Assembly (NCBI GenBank): GCA_021372535.1
Contig: JAJFUH010000213.1
Coordinates: 1-15,748 of the forward strand
Length of the DNA: 15,748 bases
DNA from: a bacterium
Lineage (GTDB): Bacteria > Latescibacterota > Latescibacteria > Latescibacterales > Latescibacteraceae
Reading direction: 5' to 3'
The notes beneath the pieces are model-generated. The model was given only the letters and a program-made list of their open reading frames with translations, was not told the origin of the DNA and searched no databases. Below are positions 6,436 to 13,177 of the stretch, one piece after another. Made by a program: the position numbers and the translations under genes. Positions within the stretch are counted from its first letter, which is position 1. Each line of letters opens with the position of its first letter.

Positions 6436-7841
6436 ACAGCGTTCTCTCTGTCACGCTCGATGTACTGTTTACGGCCGGTTTTTTGTGGGGTATACGGCTC
6501 ATGAACTCGCCCCGTACGGCGGTGAGGGGAAATCTCCTCGGCGCGCTCAGCATGTTCGGCGCGGTCGTTGTAACGCTTATAAGCAACGGCATTGTCAGCA
6601 ATGGTGTGCTCTGGATGTCGATCGCTGTCGGCGGGATTGCCGGATATGTCCTTGCAGTCAAAGTCGCCATGATCCAGATGCCCCAGCTTGTTGCGCTTTT
6701 GAACGGACTCGGAGGAGGCGCATCCGCTGTGACCGCATTCATTGTACTCACCGCTTTTTCGGAGAAGGATGTCTCGACGCTGTTCACGGGCGCTCTTGCG
6801 CTGGCTGTCGGTGGTGTGACATTCAGCGGAAGTATGATTGCTGCAGCAAAGCTTGACCGCAGGATTGCCCAGAAACCGGTAGTATTGAAAGGTCATACAT
6901 TCTTGAACGCGGCGACATTGGTTCTCACGGGTATGTCACTTATACTCGTTACGTTCGGTCCTTCCGGTCTGTCCGGTGCGTTTGCCGGTATTATCCTCGT
7001 GAGCGCTCTTGTTTTCGGTCTGCTGTTTACGGTGAGGATCGGCGGCGCAGACATGCCCGTCACCATATCGCTCCTCAATTCACTTTCAGGCCTTGCAGGG
7101 TCTATTGCAGGCTTTGCCATCAACAACTCCCTGCTTGTCGCGGTCGGCGCAATTGTCGGATCAGCCGGGCTCATCCTGACGAGGATCATGTGCCGGGCCA
7201 TGAACCGTTCTCTCCTCGATGTCATACTCGGGAAAACAACGGTTCAGAAGGAGTCACCCGGCCGGGATTCGCATGAACGGCGTCCGGCGGAGATATCCGA
7301 ACCTGAAATTGACGGCCCGGTGGTGAAGCCGGATGATTACCAGGCAGCACTGTCGCATCTTGCCGAGGCGAAAAACATCGTGATTGTGCCCGGTTACGGC
7401 ATGGCGCTGTCACAGGCGCAGGAACAGGTAAAAAAACTTTTCGACAAATTTCAGGCGCAGGGAAAAGAGGTGCGTTTCGCCATACATCCCGTTGCAGGAC
7501 GGATGCCCGGCCATATGAACGTGCTGCTCGCGGAGGTGGATATTCCCTACGACAGGCTCTACGAGATGAACGATATCAACCCGTTTTTCCCCGAAACCGA
7601 TGTCGCAGTTGTCGTGGGGGCAAACGATGTGGTAAATTCAGCGGCAATAACCGCTGAAAATACACCGATATACGGCATGCCTATCCTGACGGTCGGCGAA
7701 GCGAAACATGTCGTAATCTGTAATATCGATACAAAACCGGGGTATTCCGGAGTCGACAATCCCCTCTACCGGCAGCGTAATGTAATCATACTCCTCGGCG
7801 ATGCCCGTGAGACAGTGGGAAGACTGGCTGAAGAAACCTGA
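6432..7841 (+). CDS. pntB: Proton-translocating NAD(P) transhydrogenase, beta subunit, with altered NADP-phosphate loop
   Basis: A 469-residue protein. Residues 1-265 are a multi-helix membrane domain with the conserved core GLGGGASA (92-99). Residues 266-300 form a charged linker, and residues 300-469 the NADP-binding domain III. Family motifs VPGYGMALSQAQ (319-330), IHPVAGRMPGHMNVLLAE (351-368) and VVGANDVVN (394-402) are intact. The Escherichia enzyme then has VFKRSMNTGYAGV, whose Lys-Arg pair holds the 2'-phosphate of NADP. Here the segment reads VICNIDTKPGYSGV, so the pair is replaced by N431-I432 with an acidic D433 next to it. The conserved Trp before this loop is also Gly. Subunit identity is secure; nucleotide preference may differ. 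It is the last gene of the operon. Confidence 0.95.
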   Translation: MNSVLSVTLDVLFTAGFLWGIRLMNSPRTAVRGNLLGALSMFGAVVVTLISNGIVSNGVLWMSIAVGGIAGYVLAVKVAMIQMPQLVALLNGLGGGASAVTAFIVLTAFSEKDVSTLFTGALALAVGGVTFSGSMIAAAKLDRRIAQKPVVLKGHTFLNAATLVLTGMSLILVTFGPSGLSGAFAGIILVSALVFGLLFTVRIGGADMPVTISLLNSLSGLAGSIAGFAINNSLLVAVGAIVGSAGLILTRIMCRAMNRSLLDVILGKTTVQKESPGRDSHERRPAEISEPEIDGPVVKPDDYQAALSHLAEAKNIVIVPGYGMALSQAQEQVKKLFDKFQAQGKEVRFAIHPVAGRMPGHMNVLLAEVDIPYDRLYEMNDINPFFPETDVAVVVGANDVVNSAAITAENTPIYGMPILTVGEAKHVVICNIDTKPGYSGVDNPLYRQRNVIILLGDARETVGRLAEET

Positions 7842-7863
7842 ATAATTCAGGAAGGTTTATAGT

Positions 7864-7922
7864 GTCCTGAAATAAGGTTACAGAGAAAAGGACAGTAAGG
7901 CAAGGATGAAAGAGGGGATGGC
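7864..7922 (+). repeat. 60-bp dispersed repeat, copy 1 (fused to MITE copy D)
   Basis: It begins GTCCTGAAATAAGG and ends GAAAGAGGGGATGGC. TGTCCT (7863-7868) and AGGACA (7889-7894) form a 6-bp inverted repeat. Two more copies lie at 9978 and 10746 in the same orientation. It runs straight into the left end of MITE copy D, sharing the ATGGC bases. Its nature is unknown; an end fragment of an insertion sequence is one option. Confidence 0.75.
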
Positions 7923-8228
7923 AAACCCTCTTTTTTTATAACATTTTTTATATATGTTACTTCCTTTGCGTGCCCAAAGGAAGTAACCAAGGAAAGGGCA
8001 CCCCGTGAAAAGCCTTATTCCCCGTTCACTGCCCGGTTTTCGGGAATGTGTGAACTCACGAGCCTCCGGCTCGCTCGGACAGCACCCATTCTTTTTCCGA
8101 AAACCGGTTGTAACCGCGGGGCTTTTCAACGGGTTTATTAATTCACAGGCTTAAATTGTCTATATTCTATTTATAATCAATGTATTACATACAATACAAT
8201 TCAACGTGATTTTTTGGGGGATGGCCAG
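7918..8228 (+). mobile_element. MITE-like element, copy D (complete, no target duplication)
   Basis: A 311-bp copy between the convergent ends of pntB and the C69 peptidase. Left end ATGGCAAACCCTCTTTTTTT; right end in reverse complement CTGGCCATCCCCCAAAAAAT. The 12-bp palindrome and large hairpin are intact; the apical loop is TCC instead of TTC. Its left third shares with copy E variants absent from B and C, and both sit after the 60-bp repeat. Unlike E, its flanks (TGAAAGAGGGG and CAAATATACAG) do not match, so it probably arose by recombination or loss rather than simple insertion. Bases 8229-8313 hold nothing recognised. Confidence 0.82.
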
Positions 8229-8313
8229 CAAATATACAGAATATGCAATCTTCTCCAATACTCTTTTTCCGCATACCCCGAACATTCACAGGGGAGGCCG
8301 TTCCCCGGCGTGT

Positions 8314-9801
8314 TTACCGCGCGCCGGAGGGCTTGACCTGAACTGGCGTATCCAGGGAGCCGACCGCGAGCAGCGCCTGCGCCTTCTGAACCGCATCGGC
8401 GACGATTCCCTCGCAGTAACGGCTCATCATCTCCCGCGCGAGGGCAGGCTGGGTTTTCCACTGGTCGCTCACAAACCGCTCGAACGGAGGCTGGAGATCG
8501 TAACTCATCTGTTCGAACGCCCGCCACCGGTCCCGGACAGCGGGAATCCGCGCCGCATAATCACTATTGACCCATTTTGCCAGATCGCCCAAAACACTGT
8601 ATGCCGTTCCGAATTCCGGCGAGGAGACGCAGAACGCACAACTCAGACCGAGGTCGCCGCCGAACCGGAGCTCGGCCGGAACCCTCTCCATACCCGCATA
8701 CAGCGGCATATACGGCGTCGAGCAGGGCTGCCACATCGCCAGCCACCAGACCGCGCCGATCTCCACCGGCATATTCGGGCGAAGCTGGAACACGCCCGAT
8801 GAATTTGTGTACGGGCCGCAGATGGTCGAGGTATGACGCTTGTGAGCGGGCGCGGCCACATAATCCGGGGGATCGTAGGGCGTGTTCTCGTAGTGGTCGC
8901 GGAGAACCGTGGTGATGTACCGCACGGTCAGCGGGGTATTCGGTTTGACCGCAAAGGGGAGCCGTGCATCCTCGGGCGCCGGAACCGTATCCGCGGAAAG
9001 CCGTCTGAGACCGCTCCACTGACGGTGGGTGTTCGCGATGTTATCCCGTGTTTTAGGGTCGGCATAGGCTTTCTCGAAGCTGAACGGGCCATCCGAGGGA
9101 TTATACCACCCGCGTTTGACAGCGTAATCGATCAGGTCGGGCGAACCACGGAAATTGAGGGTGTCGGCGAGATCGACCTCGCGGATCGTATAGGTATTGG
9201 CGACGAGCGCCACCATGTCATCGGGGACACGCTGCGCCACCCAGTGCTTGCCGTTGACCATCGCGACGAGCCATCCCTCGCGGGGATCGCAGATTATCAT
9301 GGTCCTCCCGCTCGCAGTATAGCCGAACTGCCCGACGAGCGCTCCGACAAGCTTCACTCCCTCGAGCGCGGTCCGCGCCCGTTCCGCCACGAGCCGTCTC
9401 AAAAGGGGCCCCCCGATTCCGCCATCGGTCAACTGCGGATTGTCCTCACGGGACTGGCAGTTGTCGGTTGCGACAGCGACGCCATGCTCGTTGAGGAAGC
9501 CATCGCTGTAGTCGAGCTCCGGCATCTGGAGCCACCAGTACGCCCATGTTGTCGGCACCTGTGGAATCCGTCCCCCGCCCGGGAGTATCACCTGTTCCCC
9601 CGGTTTGTAATCGACGCGGTCGATTTTTCGCAGCCCGGCGACGAATTTTGGATTGTTATCCTCGTTGTGCCCGAACAGCACGCTGCCATCGGCGGTGGCT
9701 TTTCTTCCCGCGACGATCGAGTAGCACCCCTCTTCCGCGGTCACCGGCAGGGCGACCAGGAGAAGAATGACAAGCATTGAAAGATATTTGGTGTTGGTCA
9801 T
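8314..9801 (-). CDS. C69 family dipeptidase, secreted
   Basis: A 495-residue peptidase of the N-terminal nucleophile class. A signal peptide (hydrophobic residues about 8-20, ending LPVTA) precedes EEG and then C26 in GCYSIVAGRKATADGSV, the family's catalytic cysteine. Cleavage before C26 would give the active enzyme with the Cys as amino-terminal nucleophile. RNED-type HNEDN (45-49) follows. C69 enzymes hydrolyse dipeptides and related short peptides; here the site would be the periplasm or outside. The start is ATG 9801 with GGAG eight bases upstream. An in-frame extension to 10068 would run through repeat sequence, would bury the signal peptide and has no support. It stands alone, convergent with pntB across MITE copy D. 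Family identity is firm; the exact substrate is not known. Confidence 0.93.
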   Translation of the reverse strand: MTNTKYLSMLVILLLVALPVTAEEGCYSIVAGRKATADGSVLFGHNEDNNPKFVAGLRKIDRVDYKPGEQVILPGGGRIPQVPTTWAYWWLQMPELDYSDGFLNEHGVAVATDNCQSREDNPQLTDGGIGGPLLRRLVAERARTALEGVKLVGALVGQFGYTASGRTMIICDPREGWLVAMVNGKHWVAQRVPDDMVALVANTYTIREVDLADTLNFRGSPDLIDYAVKRGWYNPSDGPFSFEKAYADPKTRDNIANTHRQWSGLRRLSADTVPAPEDARLPFAVKPNTPLTVRYITTVLRDHYENTPYDPPDYVAAPAHKRHTSTICGPYTNSSGVFQLRPNMPVEIGAVWWLAMWQPCSTPYMPLYAGMERVPAELRFGGDLGLSCAFCVSSPEFGTAYSVLGDLAKWVNSDYAARIPAVRDRWRAFEQMSYDLQPPFERFVSDQWKTQPALAREMMSRYCEGIVADAVQKAQALLAVGSLDTPVQVKPSGAR

Positions 9802-10189
9802 GATGTACGCTCCGAAGTGATAGTATGTGATAAGGACAGATGGATGTATCCCGATGTGTTTAAAAATATAATAGGACGCGGATTTATTAATAAACCATCC
9901 TCTTAATCTCTGAATAATCGGTCTTATAAAAATCCCCCCTGCCTTCCGGCATCCCCCCTTTTTAAGGGGGGCGTCTTGTCCTGAAATAAGTTTACAGAGA
10001 AAAGTACAGGAAGGCAAGGATGAAAGAGGGGATGGCGGGGTGGTTCGTGTGGAGAAAAGGGGTAGCAATCATATCCAAAACAATCCACATATCAGTAAAA
10101 GCCCTGTTTACATGATTTTCGCGTTGGGACAGGCGCGACCTGTCCCCACTACATTATTACAATTTATACCGGATACTACTGAGTGGATA
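9802..10189. other. Intergenic region: C69 leader, G/C palindrome, 60-bp repeat, hairpin
   Basis: Bases 9802-9930 are the AT-rich leader of the C69 gene; TATTAT/TATATT-like boxes occur on the minus strand but no convincing -35. At 9953-9971, CCCCCCTT and AAGGGGGG pair around three T. The second copy of the 60-bp repeat follows (9978-10036). At 10126-10146, GGGACAGG and CCTGTCCC form a perfect 8-bp hairpin around CGCGA, 44 bp past the VOC gene's stop. It has no T-run, so it is REP-like rather than a standard terminator. No gene is visible here. Confidence 0.6.
9978..10036 (+). repeat. 60-bp dispersed repeat, copy 2 (not occupied by the MITE)
   Basis: Begins GTCCTGAAATAAGTTTACAG and ends GAAAGAGGGGATGGC. 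It continues into GGGGTGG with no MITE attached, so it looks like an unoccupied version of the site at which copy E is inserted. The inner inverted repeat has decayed here (AGTACA instead of AGGACA). Confidence 0.75.
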
Positions 10190-10663
10190 TCATGGTTCGA
10201 CGATTAATTTCCATGCTTGAAGCTCAATGATATTGCCTTCCGGATCGGCAAGATAGACAAAGGTCACAAGGCCGACGCCTTCCACTTCGGACGAAGTGAT
10301 ATCACCGACTTTGCTGCCGCCATTCTTCAGGACTTCCGCAGCTGCCTGGTCTACGTCATCGACCTCGAAGGCAAGATGCATGATGCCTTCCTGATTGGCG
10401 GCAGTGGCCGATCGAGGCTCGTTGTGACAGTACTGGTAGATTTCCAGTGTCGGCCCGTTGTCCCCGTGACCCGGAAGAAGAAGGTGGGCACCCGTGAAAT
10501 GGGCATCCTTCACACCCGTGCCTTTGTCCAGCCATTTGCCCGAGAGGTCCCGCTCGGGTGGAACAAGGATGCACCCGAACACGTCCTGATAAAACTTCGC
10601 AAGCGCCCGCCAGTCTCTGGCAACGATGTTTGTGTGCTTGTATTTCGCTTTCATGTTTTTCAT
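10190..10663 (-). CDS. VOC family metalloprotein (glyoxalase/bleomycin resistance/dioxygenase fold)
   Basis: A 157-residue protein with two beta-alpha-beta-beta-beta modules. The four expected metal-ligand positions are all filled: H10 (YKHTNI), E74 (TLEIYQY), H96 (IMHLAFEV) and E147 (GNIIELQAW). The superfamily includes glyoxalase I, epimerases, extradiol dioxygenases and fosfomycin-type thiol transferases; the sequence does not choose one. Starts are unclear because no Shine-Dalgarno sequence is visible. ATG 10663 and ATG 10654 (which gives MKAKYKHTNI) are both reasonable, and a TTG at 10672 is less likely. It stands alone, with repeats on both sides. Cytoplasmic: no signal peptide is seen. 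Confidence 0.88.
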   Translation of the reverse strand: MKNMKAKYKHTNIVARDWRALAKFYQDVFGCILVPPERDLSGKWLDKGTGVKDAHFTGAHLLLPGHGDNGPTLEIYQYCHNEPRSATAANQEGIMHLAFEVDDVDQAAAEVLKNGGSKVGDITSSEVEGVGLVTFVYLADPEGNIIELQAWKLIVEP

Positions 10664-10745
10664 ATCGAACAAAGAATTAGCAGTCGAGACACATTAAATG
10701 CCTGACAGGCGATGTTCGCGCCATGATGTCAATATCCAGTGTTTT

Positions 10746-10804
10746 GTCCTGAAATAAGTTTACAGAGAAAAGGACAGGATGGCAAGGATGAAAAAGAGGA
10801 TGGC
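10746..10804 (+). repeat. 60-bp dispersed repeat, copy 3 (entered by MITE copy E)
   Basis: Begins GTCCTGAAATAAGTTTACAG with the TGTCCT/AGGACA inverted repeat intact, and ends GAAAAAGAGGATGGC. MITE copy E begins inside its last bases. The sequence right of the MITE (TGAAAAAGAGGATGAGGAGG) resembles the purine-rich continuation of the unoccupied copy at 10021, as expected if the MITE split it. Confidence 0.75.
10789..10799 (+). repeat. Target-site duplication, left of MITE copy E
   Basis: TGAAAAAGAGG lies directly left of copy E and is repeated without mismatch at 11125-11135, directly right of it. The following A also matches, so the duplication is 11 or 12 bp. Confidence 0.85.
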
Positions 10805-11124
10805 AAACCCTCTTTTTTTATAACATTTTTTATATATGTTACTTTTTAATATGTTACTTCCTTTGCTTGCCCAAAGGAAGTAACCAAGGAAAGGGCACCC
10901 CTAGAAAAGCCTGTTTCCCCGTTCACTGCCCGTTTTTCGGGAATGTGTGAACTCACGAGCCTACGGCTCGCTCGGACAGCACCCATTCTTTTTCCGAAAA
11001 CCGGTTGTGACCGTGGGGCTTTTCAACGGGGGCTGAAAAACACCATCAATAATCATGTAAATTCTATTTATAATCAATGTATTACATATAATACAGTTCA
11101 TCGTGAATTTTAGGGGGGCGCCAG
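10800..11124 (+). mobile_element. MITE-like element, copy E (complete, perfect target duplication)
   Basis: At 325 bp it is the longest copy, partly because ATATGTTACTT is duplicated in tandem near 10835-10858, just left of the 12-bp palindrome. Left end ATGGCAAACCCTCTTTTTTT; right end in reverse complement CTGGCGCCCCCCTAAAATTC. The hairpin is kept, with TAC as apical loop. Part of the tail after the hairpin (11029-11055) differs from copies A, C and D. The perfect flanking duplication suggests this is one of the younger insertions. It lies between the VOC gene and the ABC-3C operon. Bases 10664-10745 show nothing. Confidence 0.88.
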
Positions 11125-11135
11125 TGAAAAAGAGG
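11125..11135 (+). repeat. Target-site duplication, right of MITE copy E
   Basis: TGAAAAAGAGG directly follows the terminal CCAG and is identical to 10789-10799. Confidence 0.85.
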
Positions 11136-11175
11136 ATGAGGAGGGGGGCAGAGGGTAAAAATGATAATCAAAAAA

Positions 11176-11234
11176 ACCAAACGATTTATCACCAGCGGTG
11201 CGTAGCTCCTTGCAGGTATAGCGTATTGTTAGGT
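11176..11234 (-). other. Possible attC-like site at the end of the ABC-3C operon
   Basis: On the minus strand ACCTAAC (11228-11234), a match to the integron core RYYYAAC, overlaps the ATPase stop codon. GTTTGGT (11176-11182) lies 45 bases further on and can pair with it at six of seven bases; one base departs from the GTTRRRY consensus. Inside them TATACC (11215-11220) pairs with GGTGATA (11187-11193) if one G bulges. The order core, spacer, inner arm, loop, inner arm with bulge, spacer, core is that of an integron attC site. Both pairings are short, no integrase is in the window, and chance is possible. Confidence 0.25.
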
Positions 11235-12959
11235 ATCAACTCCCCTCTCAATCCTGAAAAGTTTATCCTCCGGTGATAATTTTAGAACCAAATACTCATC
11301 TTTATTCAATTCCTCCGGCAGTTTATCTTTCAAAATTGATGCAATAAACTGTATCCCTCTTGCATTGACAAGATTGGCAATCATCAGGAGTTGATTATCA
11401 TGCATTAGTTCTTTTTTATCATTGAGGAGAAAGTGCATGCATGGGATATTCTCTTCATCGGCAAAGAGCGTATAAGCGATATCAAAACAGGAAATTTCAC
11501 CTTGTTTTTTCCCCGAACTGAAATTGGTGTTAAATGCCGTGAATTCATAGAGTCGGCGTCCCTTTACTATTTTTGGATCAACCTTCAATGCATATTTTTC
11601 ACCATACAACTCATACGACACAGATGAAAAATGTCTGTTGAACTTGTTGACCTGTTCTTTAATTTTTAGGGCGAATTCATCGGAAAATAGGTCATTATCG
11701 ATTACTGAGAGTTCTTTATTGAGTTCCGTAAGTTTAGACTCTACAGTGCTCAATTGACGCAAGGTGTTTTCATATTCTCCCTTCTTTTGGTATTTGGCAT
11801 TAAGCTCTACAATCAATTGTTCAAGCACATCAAAGGAATCACTTTGGGTGATAGCGGTACTTAATTCGGCTTCTTCAACCAAGAGGCGGTTCAAATGCTC
11901 ACGTTGAACGGTAAGCTTAGCATCAATCTTTGGCAAATCCTGTGCAATAAACCGAATTTTAGACTCCACCATTCGGTTGTGAAATTCATGTAACTCCTGA
12001 AAGGTCTTTTGAATTCCACTCACCAGAGATGTTGCCTGCTGATAGATCTGCTGTAACTGCTTTAGATCTATTGTAGATACACCTGATTGTATCTCCCTCT
12101 GGGCTTCTGAAATCAATTCTTTCCTCAGTTCAAGTCTGCCAATTTCAAAAGAAGAAAGATTTATCTGATATTTTATTCTGTTAAGCTTGTCCAAATCCAA
12201 TTCAAAATCTGGATTAAGGTTGAGTGACGCCTTTCGACGTTCAAGTTCTTCTATCTCTGATTGAAGAAGGGCCAACGCAGTTTCGTATGCCGATTTTGTC
12301 TGTTCAGATTCAAGGCGTTTCTTGAATTTTTCCTCGATATCGATTTGAGATCGCAACTCCTGCTTGGTATCTCCTTCCTCGAAATCACAGCCAAAAAGAA
12401 AGAGATAAAGCGTTTCATACTCATCATCACGAGTAAAACTGTCAAGATTCTTGAGAGTGTTGTTTATACTTAAATCTTTATAGCGGATATTGTGTGCAAT
12501 TATTTGCCGGAATGTCGGTTTATTCCCATAATGACCAGGAAACAGAAGATTGGTTAGCGTTTCTTCAAACTCGTCATCAGTTTTATTTTTGCTGTCTATG
12601 CTTTGAATTTTGTCTTTACGGGTCAGAAAGTTTCGTTCAATGAGCACTTTCCGAGATTCTTCATGCAAAAGGTCATCTTTGAGAACCAGCAAAACACGCA
12701 CTTTGTTGTTAATAAGAAAATCTTTGACAAGTTTATACTCGTTCCGTTTGTTTTCGTAGTCGGAGTATATACCTTTCGCTTTGGCACCAAGACAGAAATC
12801 AACCAACTTCAGAACCGTTGTCTTACCGACGTTATTGCCGGTCTCTTTGCCACTTACAAAGGGTGTTTCGTCAACGATTAGGTTAAGACCTGGGTGGAAT
12901 AGGATGTCTCGTATTATGGCGCCATCCCCATGTGTAATGGTCAGTGACTTCAAGAACAT
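11229..12959 (-). CDS. ABC-3C system ABC ATPase (SMC/Rad50-like, DUF2326-type)
   Basis: A 576-residue split ABC ATPase. The N-terminal lobe has a P-loop GNNVGKTT (41-48), the G-x-N-x-G-K-T form of SMC/Rad50 proteins. A long charged coiled coil spans about 200-425. The C-terminal lobe carries a signature-like SSGKKQGE (481-488) and a Walker-B-like strand MHFLLND (508-514). The usual glutamate after the Walker B Asp is not evident; K514 follows D513. This layout matches ATPases of ABC-three-component conflict systems, thought to sense nucleoprotein disturbance and license an effector. The start at 12959 overlaps the middle-component stop by 10 bases, and the context supports this call strongly. 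The gene is clearly AT-richer than its neighbours outside the operon. Alternative: a generic RecN/SbcC-like ATPase, less likely given the partners. Confidence 0.85.
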   Translation of the reverse strand: MFLKSLTITHGDGAIIRDILFHPGLNLIVDETPFVSGKETGNNVGKTTVLKLVDFCLGAKAKGIYSDYENKRNEYKLVKDFLINNKVRVLLVLKDDLLHEESRKVLIERNFLTRKDKIQSIDSKNKTDDEFEETLTNLLFPGHYGNKPTFRQIIAHNIRYKDLSINNTLKNLDSFTRDDEYETLYLFLFGCDFEEGDTKQELRSQIDIEEKFKKRLESEQTKSAYETALALLQSEIEELERRKASLNLNPDFELDLDKLNRIKYQINLSSFEIGRLELRKELISEAQREIQSGVSTIDLKQLQQIYQQATSLVSGIQKTFQELHEFHNRMVESKIRFIAQDLPKIDAKLTVQREHLNRLLVEEAELSTAITQSDSFDVLEQLIVELNAKYQKKGEYENTLRQLSTVESKLTELNKELSVIDNDLFSDEFALKIKEQVNKFNRHFSSVSYELYGEKYALKVDPKIVKGRRLYEFTAFNTNFSSGKKQGEISCFDIAYTLFADEENIPCMHFLLNDKKELMHDNQLLMIANLVNARGIQFIASILKDKLPEELNKDEYLVLKLSPEDKLFRIERGVDT

Positions 12960-13177
12960 AGTTCCACCTCGCCGTGGTCATTCAATATGACCAGATTGAG
13001 GAGAAAAAGCCAATCTAGACACAGTATAAAAACTGGCAGGCTCATTTCACGCTCAACTGTTGTCTGTATGTATAAATCGAGTATATCCATTACCCGATGT
13101 TCTTGGATCGCTTTCAGAACAAAAGCACCATTGAAGTAAATGGTCTGTTCTGGATGAATGTTGTCAGGAACGAGCAT
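12950..13177 (-). CDS. ABC-3C system middle component
   Basis: A 75-residue protein with HPEQTIYFNGAFVLKAIQE (8-26) and LDWLFLLNLVILNDHG (54-69). This is the short, winged-helix-sized pattern I associate with ABC-3C middle components; I think the MC6-type group, but the subgroup is from memory. Such proteins are proposed to link the ATPase to the effector. There is no signal peptide; the hydrophobic LPVFILCLDWLFLLNLVIL stretch is probably a buried helix and strand rather than a membrane segment. ATG 13177 follows AGGGA by about six bases. The gene overlaps the effector gene by 14 bases and the ATPase gene by 10, a tight coupling that argues it is real despite its size. Confidence 0.82.
   Translation of the reverse strand: MLVPDNIHPEQTIYFNGAFVLKAIQEHRVMDILDLYIQTTVEREMSLPVFILCLDWLFLLNLVILNDHGEVELCS

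Noticed and set aside
7837-7851. CCTGAA/TTCAGG hairpin over the pntB stop codon as a terminator
   Set aside because: Six-base stem with a three-base loop and no T-run after it.
8833-9780. Plus-strand frame of 315 codons
   Set aside because: Antisense to the C69 peptidase in GC-rich DNA where long shadow frames are expected.
9802-10068. N-terminal extension of the C69 peptidase
   Set aside because: It would be encoded by repeat DNA and a G/C palindrome and would hide a good signal peptide; ATG 9801 has its own ribosome site.
1251-11124. CRISPR-like array
   Set aside because: Repeats are about 300 bp long and kilobases apart, with no regular spacers and no cas genes.
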